DNA from: Chitinophagaceae bacterium
GTDB lineage: Bacteria; Bacteroidota; Bacteroidia; Chitinophagales; Chitinophagaceae
Assembly (NCBI GenBank): GCA_014379785.1
Contig: JACMLD010000172.1
Location: 1 to 5,621 of the forward strand
DNA length: 5,621 bases
Direction of reading: 5' to 3'
The notes under the pieces were generated by a model. That model was not told the DNA's origin, did not search any database, and was given only the letters and a program-made list of their open reading frames with translations. Positions 1 through 5,621 of this stretch are shown one piece after another (within the stretch, counting starts at the first letter, position 1; the number at the start of each line of letters is the position of its first letter). The translations under genes and the position numbers were made by a program.

Positions 1-91
1 CACTACATCCGTTCATCGTGAGAGGGCATGGGGAGATGAGATCGGATGGGATCTGATTTCTGTTGAGGCATTGGAAGCGGTGGGCGGATGT

Positions 92-1372
92 TTATCCGAG
101 TTCCGGGTAAAGGGAGAACTGTTCCATGAATTCGTTGACTTGTTTGCGAACAGAGCTGATGATGGCGTCGTCGTCTGCGTTCATCAGGACTTTGTCTATC
201 GCATCCACTACGAATGGGATATGTTCTTCTTTCATACCGCGGGTGGTGATGGCTGCTGTGCCGACGCGTATGCCGGAAGTGACAAAAGCGCTTTTGTCAT
301 CAAAGGGTACCATGTTTTTATTGAGTGTGATATCTGCTTTGACCAGGGCTTGTTCGGCTTTTTTTCCGCTGATATTTTTATTGCGGAGGTCTATGAGCAT
401 GAGGTGGTTGTCTGTGCCATTGCTGATGAGCTGGTAGTCTTTTGCCACCAGGGCTTTCGCCATCACCTGTGCGTTGCTGATGATTTGTTTTGCATAGACG
501 GTGAACTCGTCGGTGAGAATTTCGCCGAAGGCCACTGCTTTTGCAGCGATGACGTGTTCAAGCGGTCCGCCCTGTGTGCCCGGGAAAACGGCCATGTCGA
601 TGAGGTTGCTCATCGGGCGGATATTGCCTTTTACGTCTTTGAGATCGAAAGGATTGTCGAAATCCTTGTGCATCATGATGATGCCGCCTCTTGGACCGCG
701 GAGGGTTTTGTGGGTGGTGGAGGTAACGAAATGGCAGTGCTGGAAAGGTGAACTGAGTAATTGTTTTGCTATCAGTCCGGCCGGGTGGGCCATATCGCAC
801 ATCACGAAAGCGCCGATTTCGTCGGCCACTTTTCTGATTCTTGCGTAATCCCAGTCGCGGCTGTATGCCGATGCGCCGCAGATGATGAGCTTTGGCTTTT
901 CTTTTCTTGCCTGCGCCTCCAGCATTTCATAATCAACGAGACCGGTTTCCTTTTTTACCCCGTAAAAGAAGGGCTGGTAGAGTTTTCCGCTGAAATTGAC
1001 TGGTGAGCCATGGGTAAGATGTCCGCCCATGCTGAGGTCGAGTCCGAGAATTTTGTCCCCCGGCTGAAGAACCGCAAGCAACAGAGCGGCATTGGCCTGC
1101 GCACCGCTATGAGGCTGAACATTGGCATATTCACAACCAAAAATCTCCTTCAGGCGATCAATCGCCAGTTGCTCTGTCTGATCAACAATCTCGCAACCTG
1201 CGTAATATCTGCGGCCGGGATATCCCTCTGCATATTTATTGGTCATAACGCAACCCGTCGCCTGGATCACCTGCAAAGAGGTGAAATTTTCTGACGCGAT
1301 GAGTTCGATTCCGTGACGCTGCCTTTGTAATTCCTTGTAAATCAAGTCAAAAACGAGGTTATCTCTTTGCAT
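92..1372 (-). CDS. glyA: Serine hydroxymethyltransferase (SHMT)
   Basis: This PLP enzyme of the cytosol interconverts serine plus tetrahydrofolate with glycine plus 5,10-methylene-tetrahydrofolate, the main source of one-carbon units. The 426-residue product is complete and of normal length for the family. Visible motifs in order: the substrate-site segment ELIASENF (23-30), YAEGYPGRRYYAG (48-60), NVQPHSGAQAN (84-94), the cofactor-ring Asp193 and His196 in CDMAHPAG, the Schiff-base Lys222 in TTHKTLRGPRGG, and the carboxylate-binding Arg369 in SGIRVGTAAITTRG. An insertion around residues 236-262, before FPGTQGGPLEHVIAAKAVAFGE, resembles the form I associate with Bacteroidota. The chosen ATG matches the usual N-terminus and is preceded by an A-rich leader (AACAAAGA) without a Shine-Dalgarno motif. 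The gene is divergent from the nucleotidyltransferase gene and appears monocistronic here. All key residues are intact, so identity is near certain. Confidence 0.98.
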   Translation of the reverse strand: MQRDNLVFDLIYKELQRQRHGIELIASENFTSLQVIQATGCVMTNKYAEGYPGRRYYAGCEIVDQTEQLAIDRLKEIFGCEYANVQPHSGAQANAALLLAVLQPGDKILGLDLSMGGHLTHGSPVNFSGKLYQPFFYGVKKETGLVDYEMLEAQARKEKPKLIICGASAYSRDWDYARIRKVADEIGAFVMCDMAHPAGLIAKQLLSSPFQHCHFVTSTTHKTLRGPRGGIIMMHKDFDNPFDLKDVKGNIRPMSNLIDMAVFPGTQGGPLEHVIAAKAVAFGEILTDEFTVYAKQIISNAQVMAKALVAKDYQLISNGTDNHLMLIDLRNKNISGKKAEQALVKADITLNKNMVPFDDKSAFVTSGIRVGTAAITTRGMKEEHIPFVVDAIDKVLMNADDDAIISSVRKQVNEFMEQFSLYPELG

Positions 1373-1386
1373 TCTTTGTTGTTTTC

Positions 1387-1402
1387 ATTGCCGGGAGGCA
1401 AT
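1387..1402 (-). promoter_or_regulatory. Hairpin in the glyA leader
   Basis: A perfect 6-bp inverted repeat, ATTGCC and GGCAAT with a 4-nt loop, lies 14 nt upstream of the glyA start codon. If the predicted promoter is right, it sits close to the 5' end of the mRNA and could act as a stabilising cap or affect translation. It is too short and lacks a U tract, so it is not a terminator or a recognisable riboswitch. A regulatory role is inferred only. Confidence 0.3.
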
Positions 1403-1413
1403 CTGATTGACCG

Positions 1414-1446
1414 CAAAAATAAGCGAGTAGCCAATAGCTTGGTCGA
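1414..1446 (-). promoter_or_regulatory. Candidate Bacteroidota-type promoter for glyA
   Basis: On the minus strand TATTTTTG (1421-1414) matches the TAnnTTTG -7 consensus of Bacteroidota exactly. A TCG (1446-1444), one mismatch from the TTG -33 element, lies 22 bp upstream. Transcription would begin near 1408, leaving a leader of about 35 nt before the glyA ATG. The -7 match is clear, but such AT-rich matches arise by chance and the -33 match is imperfect. Confidence 0.42.
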
Positions 1447-1462
1447 TTTGACAAACAAGTTT

Positions 1463-1490
1463 TTGTTTGCCTGGAAAAATGCTACTTTCG
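1463..1490 (+). promoter_or_regulatory. Candidate promoter for the nucleotidyltransferase gene
   Basis: TACTTTCG (1483-1490) differs by one base from the TAnnTTTG -7 consensus of Bacteroidota. A TTG (1463-1465) lies 17 bp upstream, at the short end of the spacing reported for flavobacterial promoters. It would give a leader of about 40 nt. The local DNA has several TTG triplets (also 1448-1450 and 1467-1469), so the -33 assignment is weak. Confidence 0.3.
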
Positions 1491-1536
1491 TTGGCTTTTT
1501 ACATTGTAAATTAAACGGCGATCAGTAGCCAGTGGC

Positions 1537-2535
1537 ATGAAAGCAATCATACCGGTAGCAGGGGCAGGAACCAAACTTCGCCCTCACACATATACTCAAC
1601 CCAAGGCTTTGATTCCACTCGCAGGGAAAACAATCCTGGGCATTATCGTTGAACAACTTCAGTCGGCAGGCATAAACGAGTTCATTTTCATTGTCGGATA
1701 CCTCGGTGATAAGATCAAGGACTATGTGCACGAGAAATATCCGGGCATCAACAGCCATTTTGTGCAGCAGAACGAAAGACAGGGAATAGGCCATGCAATC
1801 CTCCTGACCCGCCCCATTGTTGGCGACGACGAAATTTTCATAGTACTGGGTGATTCGGTCTGCGAATACAGCGTTGAAAGCGTCCTGAACAACGAGTTCA
1901 GCATGGTTGGAGTGAAAAAAGTGGATGATCCGAGGGATTTCGGGGTGGCAGAAACCAGCGAAGACGGATTTGTAAGCAGAGTAGTGGAAAAACCACATAT
2001 TCCAAAATCGAATATGGCCCTTGTCGGCATTTATCGCATCAAAGAATCTGCATCTCTTTTCGAATGTCTCGAAAACAATATCAACAACAAGTTGATGAGT
2101 CACGGAGAATACAATCTTACCGACGCGCTCGAATGCATGATAAAAAACAATGCACGGATTCAGCCTTATAAAGTGCAGAACTGGTTCGACTGCGGAAAAA
2201 AGGAATCACTCCTCGAAAGCAATGCCACTTTGCTGAAAAAATTCGGACATACCATTTCAGAAGATCATCAGTTCGAAAATACCATCATCATTCCACCTGT
2301 GAGCATCGCTGCCGGATGCGATATCCGCAATTCTATCGTTGGCCCGAATGTAGCAATCGGAGAAAGTGTAAGTATGAACTATTCGATAGTGAAAGACTCG
2401 ATCATTGGCGCGTTCGCAGATCTGAATGACATTGTGCTCACACATTCCCTGATCGGGAGCGACACCGAATTAAAAGGAGAAAGTCGTAGCCTGAATATTG
2501 GCGACAACACCGAGATTGATCTCGGTAAAAGCTAG
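1537..2535 (+). CDS. Sugar-phosphate nucleotidyltransferase with left-handed beta-helix C-terminus (NDP-sugar synthase)
   Basis: This cytosolic enzyme is expected to condense a sugar 1-phosphate with an NTP, giving an NDP-sugar and pyrophosphate for surface polysaccharide or glycan synthesis. The complete 332-residue product starts with the nucleotide-binding signature GAGTKLRPHTYTQPKAL (9-25). It continues with the base-contacting QQNERQGIGHAI (77-88), the metal-binding Asp106 in VLGDS, EKP (151-153), EYNLTDAL (191-198) and a second probable metal ligand, Asp218, in WFDCG. Residues from about 248 form hexapeptide-like turns (IIPPVSIAAG, IVGPNVAIGES and so on), a left-handed beta-helix as in long RmlA/ManC/GlmU-like proteins. 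The signature Arg is Lys13, a conservative change. Annotated relatives are often called glucose-1-phosphate thymidylyltransferase, but neither sugar nor nucleotide can be fixed from sequence, so no symbol is given. The start is the first ATG matching the family N-terminus MKAIIPVAG; no Shine-Dalgarno motif is present. The gene stands alone on this strand and its stop codon overlaps the converging pseudouridine synthase gene. Confidence 0.9.
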   Translation: MKAIIPVAGAGTKLRPHTYTQPKALIPLAGKTILGIIVEQLQSAGINEFIFIVGYLGDKIKDYVHEKYPGINSHFVQQNERQGIGHAILLTRPIVGDDEIFIVLGDSVCEYSVESVLNNEFSMVGVKKVDDPRDFGVAETSEDGFVSRVVEKPHIPKSNMALVGIYRIKESASLFECLENNINNKLMSHGEYNLTDALECMIKNNARIQPYKVQNWFDCGKKESLLESNATLLKKFGHTISEDHQFENTIIIPPVSIAAGCDIRNSIVGPNVAIGESVSMNYSIVKDSIIGAFADLNDIVLTHSLIGSDTELKGESRSLNIGDNTEIDLGKS

Positions 2536-2546
2536 TTCCATTTTTT
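2509..2546. terminator. Hairpin at the convergent gene junction, possible terminator
   Basis: A perfect inverted repeat, ACCGAGAT (2509-2516) and ATCTCGGT (2519-2526), lies inside the last codons of the nucleotidyltransferase gene and 5 nt after the stop of the converging pseudouridine synthase gene. With a realistic loop (TTGA) the stem is 7 bp. For plus transcripts a T6 run follows at 2541-2546, about 15 nt beyond the stem, which is further than in canonical intrinsic terminators. For minus transcripts the bases after the stem are GTTGTCG, not a U tract. No other terminator-like element is visible between these genes. Confidence 0.4.
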
Positions 2547-3248
2547 CAACTGCTGCAGCAAAGCCCTGAGATCCTTTGGCAAAGGGGCCTCGAATTCCAT
2601 TACCTCATTACCATCGATGGCTATACTCAGCCGGGCCGCGTGGAGTGCCAGGCGATTAAGCACCGGTCTTTCTTCATCGGCATTTTTCGACAACTTAAAG
2701 TTTCTCTTGATAGAAGAAAGCAGGACTGGCTTTCCATCTCCATAAAGATTGTCGCATACTATCGGGCAGCCCAGGTGTTTTGCATGCAGGCGAATCTGGT
2801 GAGTCCTGCCGGTGAAAATTTCAAATTCCAGCCAGGAATAATGTTTGAATGATTCAATGGTCTGGTAATGTGTCAGCGCAGGTTTTCCTTTTGCTGAGAT
2901 CATCATCATTCCTTTTTGCGAATAATGATCGGCAATGGCTTCTTCCACAACACCGGCATCTTCGGGTGGACGACCACTCACGAGTCCACTGTATATTTTT
3001 TTTGTACTCCTGTGTTCAAATTGAAGCGACAGGCTTTTGTGTGCCGATTCATTTTTGGCAAATACAATGACACCGCTGGTATCTCTGTCGAGACGATGTA
3101 CGGTGAAAATGTTTCCAAATTTTTCCTTCAGATGGTCTTTCAGAGAAGGGGCAGACTGGGTCCGGTCCGGTATTGACAGTAAGCCGGCGGGCTTGTTGAG
3201 AACGATCAGATTTTCATTCTCAAAAATGGTGATATCCTTTAGATTCAT
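2532..3248 (-). CDS. RluA-family pseudouridine synthase, single catalytic domain
   Basis: The enzyme isomerises specific uridines in structured RNA to pseudouridine. The complete 238-residue protein shows the RluA-family order: the entry motif VLNKPAGLLSIPD (16-28), the catalytic loop HRLDRDTSG with Asp54 as nucleophile, the KIYSGLVSG strand (84-92), and FTGRTHQIRLHAKHLG (145-160) followed by CPIVCDNLYG. No S4 RNA-binding domain precedes the catalytic domain, so it resembles E. coli RluA (219 residues) in architecture rather than RluC or RluD. A charged segment at about 178-195 separates the last motifs. Target RNA (23S rRNA, tRNA or both) cannot be read from sequence. The ATG overlaps the stop of the upstream pseudouridine synthase gene (TAATG on the minus strand), so translation by re-initiation is likely; no Shine-Dalgarno motif is evident. 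It is the last gene of the apparent rlmN cluster. Confidence 0.93.
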   Translation of the reverse strand: MNLKDITIFENENLIVLNKPAGLLSIPDRTQSAPSLKDHLKEKFGNIFTVHRLDRDTSGVIVFAKNESAHKSLSLQFEHRSTKKIYSGLVSGRPPEDAGVVEEAIADHYSQKGMMMISAKGKPALTHYQTIESFKHYSWLEFEIFTGRTHQIRLHAKHLGCPIVCDNLYGDGKPVLLSSIKRNFKLSKNADEERPVLNRLALHAARLSIAIDGNEVMEFEAPLPKDLRALLQQLKKWN

Positions 3249-4576
3249 TATTTACGCGGTGGTTTTGTAGCCGGTCTTTGTGCCGGTCCTGTTCTTCTTG
3301 CAGCCGGAGCCGCTCTTTTCGACGGCGCCTGTTTTCTGGATGTGGTCAGGCTCTTGTTGATCGGCGGATTTTTCTTGCCGGCTTCACGACTCGTACGTGT
3401 CTGGGGATTGAAGTGTCTCAGTATTCTTACTTCCTTCTCGGTTAAAAATCTCCATTTGCCGCGCTGTACATTTTTCTTTGTTAGCCCGGCATACATGACA
3501 CGGTCGAGTTGACGCACATCATAGCCAAGGTGTTCAAAAATTCTTCTCACGATTCTGTTTCGTCCGCTGTGGATTTCAATGCCAACAATGGATTTGTCTT
3601 TCGGATCCGGATATCCGAGCACGTCGGGTGCGATAAAGCCATCTTCCAGTGTAAGTCCGGAGAGCAGTTTATCAAAGTCTGCTTTCGTCAGCAGTTTGTC
3701 GAGCCGAACTTCGTAGATCTTTTTGATCTCGTGTTTAGGATGAGATAATACCTGGGCGAGGTCTCCGTCATTGGTGAGCAGCAGCACGCCTGATGTGTTT
3801 CTGTCGAGCCGGCCAACAGGATATACTCTTTCCGGTGTGGCCTGACGGATCAGGTCCAGCACGGTTTTGCGTCCTTCGGGGTCATCACTTGTAGTGATAT
3901 AATCTTTGGGCTTATTCAGGAGAATGTAAACGAAATTCTTCGATGGCGTGAGCCTTTTGCCCTTGTATTTTACAATATCGGAGTTGATGATTTTTGTGCC
4001 GGGTTCTGTAACTACTTTGTCGTTGACGGTTACTTCACCTCTTTTTACCAGTTCGGCAGCATCACGTCGCGAGCAAATTCCGCTGTGGGCGATGAATTTA
4101 TTGAGGGGAAGGGTTTGGACGGGATAGCTTGAGCGCTTGGATGGGTTGTCAGGTGATTCGTTGACTGGTTGATCACTTGATTTGTTGGTTCTTTGATTCG
4201 TTGACTGGTTGGTTCGGGGTGCCGTCATGCCGAGCGAAGCCGAGGCATCCCCCGCCGCTGTCTTGCCTGCTGCCTGTCTAACGGTTGTTGCCTTTGACGG
4301 GATGGTTGATTGACCTGTTCCTCCTTTCCCTGTTTTCGCAATAACCACCGGTCTTGTCTTTGCCGGTCCGCGCAGAGAAGCTTTTACTTCGTTGCGGACG
4401 GGAGCAGCGGATTTTTTATAAGCTTCGGTTTTGAGCGCACGCTTTTCCTCAAAACGCTTTTCTATGGCCTCGGCCCTTTCTTTCTTAGCCACCTTTTTTT
4501 CCTGCTTGAAAGATTCCTTACGGGCCGCGTTGCTCTTCTGATTGATGAATTTCTGAAATTGTGAATTCTTACTCAT
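3248..4576 (-). CDS. rluB: RsuA/RluB-family pseudouridine synthase with long basic extensions
   Basis: It converts a uridine in ribosomal RNA to pseudouridine; the symbol is the best family guess (23S rRNA, RluB type), and another RsuA-family target is possible. The 442-residue product has four parts. Residues 1-60 are a Lys/Glu-rich, probably helical segment. Residues about 61-152 are a low-complexity Thr/Asn/Ser/Pro/Lys linker. An S4 RNA-binding domain (about 156-200, LNKFIAHSGICSRRDAAELV) precedes the catalytic domain (about 215-390), which has VGRLDRNTSGVLLLTNDGDLA with nucleophile Asp258 and IHSGRNRIVRRIFEHLGYDV (335-354). A basic Pro/Arg/Lys tail (about 393-442) follows. E. coli RluB is far shorter at the N-terminus; the extensions probably bind RNA without specificity. 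The start gives MSKNSQFQKF, which resembles N-termini I recall from Bacteroidota homologues, and lies 24 bp after rlmN. The linker carries repeat-like DNA, described separately. The catalytic part is intact. Confidence 0.93.
   Translation of the reverse strand: MSKNSQFQKFINQKSNAARKESFKQEKKVAKKERAEAIEKRFEEKRALKTEAYKKSAAPVRNEVKASLRGPAKTRPVVIAKTGKGGTGQSTIPSKATTVRQAAGKTAAGDASASLGMTAPRTNQSTNQRTNKSSDQPVNESPDNPSKRSSYPVQTLPLNKFIAHSGICSRRDAAELVKRGEVTVNDKVVTEPGTKIINSDIVKYKGKRLTPSKNFVYILLNKPKDYITTSDDPEGRKTVLDLIRQATPERVYPVGRLDRNTSGVLLLTNDGDLAQVLSHPKHEIKKIYEVRLDKLLTKADFDKLLSGLTLEDGFIAPDVLGYPDPKDKSIVGIEIHSGRNRIVRRIFEHLGYDVRQLDRVMYAGLTKKNVQRGKWRFLTEKEVRILRHFNPQTRTSREAGKKNPPINKSLTTSRKQAPSKRAAPAARRTGPAQRPATKPPRK
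4154..4211. repeat. 18-bp exact direct repeat, 40-bp period, inside the rluB-like gene
   Basis: TGATTCGTTGACTGGTTG occurs at 4154-4171 and again at 4194-4211. The offset of 40 bp is not a multiple of three, so on the coding strand the two copies are read in different frames (around TNQSTNQ and around DQPVNES). Related GGTTG/GTTGACTGG units fill the DNA between and beside them (about 4145-4216). It lies in the low-complexity linker, upstream of the S4 domain. Confidence 0.85.
4216..4252. repeat. REP-like imperfect inverted repeat inside the rluB-like gene
   Basis: GGGGTGCC (4216-4223) pairs with GGCATCCCC (4244-4252) with one bulged base, and a second pairing, ATGCC (4227-4231) with GGCAT (4244-4248), is possible. 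The core at 4224-4249 (GTCATGCCGAG, GAAGCCGAG, GGCATC) resembles, from memory, short GC-rich interspersed repeats commonly seen between genes in bacterial genomes. Here it is translated in frame as GDASASLGMTAP (residues 109-120). Copy number in the genome cannot be seen from this window. Confidence 0.5.
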
Positions 4577-4600
4577 GATATATTTGTGTTGCCAGACGGA

Positions 4601-5621
4601 TTAACCCTTGTTTGCAAGTTGACCACATGCAGCGTCAATGTCCTTTCCACGGCTCACACGCAACCTTGCATTCACACGGTTTTTTGAAAGATGGTTCATA
4701 AATTTCTCCACCACTTCTTTATCCGGCTTTCTGAAGGTCGCCATCTCAATGGGGTTGTACTCAATAATGTTCACAAGATCAGCAGGCACCTGCCTGTAGA
4801 TTTTTATCAACTCGTCCGCATCTTTTATCGAGTCGTTGAAGTTGTTGAAGAGAATATATTCGAACGTGATTTCGTTGCCTGTCTGTTTATAAAAATAATT
4901 CAGCGCCTCAATGAGCGACTGAATATTGTTGCTGTCGTTGATCGGCATTATCTCGTGCCGCTTGGCATCGTTGGCCGCATGCAGAGAAAGCGCCAGTTTG
5001 AAACGGACCTTATCGTCACCCAGCTGCCTGATCATTTTTGCCACGCCGGCTGTTGAAACCGTTACACGTCTGGGACTCATGCCCAAACCCTCCGGGGAAG
5101 TGATTTTATCAATCGCCTTCAGCACATTTTTGTAATTGAGCAAAGGTTCCCCCATGCCCATGAATACAATATTTGTGAGTTTCTTATTGTAAACTTTTTC
5201 GCTTTGCTCATTGATCAGCACCACCTCATCATAGATCTCGTCAAAGTTGAGATTTCTTTTCCGGTCCATATATCCTGTGGCGCAAAACTTACAGGAAAGC
5301 GAACAGCCGATCTGCGATGAAACGCAGGCCGTTTTGCGATCGTCTGTCGGAATCAGCACACCTTCTACAAGGTGGCCGTCTGTTGTGCGAAACCTGGATT
5401 TTACTGTGCCGTCGTCGGAATATTGAATGGCATCGTTTTTGAGCGCAGGAAGGCTGAAATTTTCGGCCAGTTTGACCCGGAGCTCTTTGCTAAGATTGCT
5501 CATGGAATCAAACTCGTGGGCATGCTTCTGCCAAAGCCATTCGTATACCTGTCTGGCTCTGAACTTCTTATCCCCAATTTCCTCAAAATACCCCTCGAGC
5601 TCAGTCAGACTGAGATCGCGG
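4601..5621 (-). CDS. rlmN: Dual-specificity 23S rRNA/tRNA adenine-C2 methyltransferase RlmN (5' end outside window)
   Basis: This radical-SAM enzyme methylates C2 of A2503 in 23S rRNA and A37 in some tRNAs. The frame is open to the window edge and gives 339 visible residues; the family is usually about 345-380, so only a few N-terminal residues and the start codon are missing. The Met at 5503 is internal: the codons before it encode RDLSLTELEGYF and FRARQVYEWLWQK, conserved in the RlmN N-terminal domain. Visible key residues, numbered from the first whole codon: Cys99 of ACVSSQ (E. coli Cys118 equivalent), the 4Fe-4S CxxxCxxC motif Cys106/110/113 (GCSLSCKFC), the SAM-binding GMGEP (155-159), SLHAAND (212-218), and Cys332 in DIDAACGQLA, the Cys that carries the methyl in the ping-pong mechanism (E. 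coli Cys355). All are intact. It is the first visible gene of the cluster; its promoter lies beyond the window. Confidence 0.97.
   Translation of the reverse strand, partial: RDLSLTELEGYFEEIGDKKFRARQVYEWLWQKHAHEFDSMSNLSKELRVKLAENFSLPALKNDAIQYSDDGTVKSRFRTTDGHLVEGVLIPTDDRKTACVSSQIGCSLSCKFCATGYMDRKRNLNFDEIYDEVVLINEQSEKVYNKKLTNIVFMGMGEPLLNYKNVLKAIDKITSPEGLGMSPRRVTVSTAGVAKMIRQLGDDKVRFKLALSLHAANDAKRHEIMPINDSNNIQSLIEALNYFYKQTGNEITFEYILFNNFNDSIKDADELIKIYRQVPADLVNIIEYNPIEMATFRKPDKEVVEKFMNHLSKNRVNARLRVSRGKDIDAACGQLANKG

Noticed and set aside
39..54. Inverted repeat AGATC/GATCT downstream of glyA as a terminator
   Set aside because: The stem is only 5 bp with a 6-nt loop and no U tract follows on either strand.
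85..98. Small hairpin CGGAT/ATCCG spanning the glyA stop codon
   Set aside because: Five base pairs and no following U tract in the glyA direction; likely chance.
71..751. A 226-codon open frame on the plus strand
   Set aside because: It lies wholly antisense to glyA, is rich in Cys, His and Phe as expected of a reverse-strand reading, and has no recognisable motif. The catalytic-motif evidence for glyA on the other strand is decisive.
1448..1452. TTGAC as a sigma-70-like -35 element for the nucleotidyltransferase gene
   Set aside because: No TATAAT-like box lies 16-18 bp downstream, and the distance to the TACTTTCG site is 32 bp, too long for either promoter type.
1522..2103. A 193-codon open frame on the minus strand
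   Set aside because: It is antisense to the nucleotidyltransferase gene, which has intact signature and metal-binding motifs over the same bases; the antisense product resembles no family I know.
4145..4252. A CRISPR array or mobile-element end in the repeat-rich part of the rluB-like gene
   Set aside because: Only two copies of the direct repeat exist, the unit between them is made of related sequence rather than a unique spacer, and there are no transposase genes, terminal inverted repeats or target-site duplications.
1..5621. A previously undescribed multi-gene system
   Set aside because: All five genes belong to well-known housekeeping or sugar-metabolism families with intact catalytic motifs; no unexplained gene or gap over 165 bp remains.

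Overview
The window looks like ordinary chromosomal DNA from a member of the Bacteroidota, probably a Chitinophaga- or Sphingobacterium-like lineage. Three things suggest this. The serine hydroxymethyltransferase has an insertion (about residues 236-262) of a type I associate with this phylum. The start codons have A-rich or AT-rich leaders with no Shine-Dalgarno motif. The only promoter-like sites I can find fit the TAnnTTTG (-7) pattern of this phylum. The placement is inference; no rRNA or other phylogenetic marker is present.

Layout. Positions 1-91 are a short tail downstream of glyA with no gene. glyA (92-1372, minus) encodes serine hydroxymethyltransferase. A 164-bp divergent intergenic region (1373-1536) separates it from a sugar-phosphate nucleotidyltransferase gene (1537-2535, plus) and carries candidate promoters for both genes. 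The nucleotidyltransferase gene converges on, and overlaps by four bases, the end of a minus-strand cluster of three RNA-modification genes. In transcription order these are rlmN (5621-4601, 5' end cut off by the window edge), an RsuA/RluB-family pseudouridine synthase (4576-3248) and an RluA-family pseudouridine synthase (3248-2532). Spacing is 24 bp between the first two; the second and third overlap as TAATG, so co-transcription and translational coupling are likely.

The three-gene cluster makes sense as a unit for rRNA/tRNA modification: a radical-SAM adenine C2 methyltransferase and two pseudouridine synthases of different families. glyA feeds glycine and one-carbon units, and the nucleotidyltransferase makes activated sugars. 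I see no functional link between these two and the RNA-modification cluster.

I found no new defence, mobile or signalling system. The most unusual part is the low-complexity linker of the RsuA/RluB-family gene (about 4145-4252). It contains an imperfect inverted repeat that resembles an interspersed intergenic repeat, next to an 18-bp exact direct repeat that is translated in two different frames. This suggests repeat DNA was absorbed into a coding region. Secondary points are the shared CTAG stop palindrome with a perfect hairpin beside it, and a hairpin plus a nine-codon upstream frame in the glyA leader.
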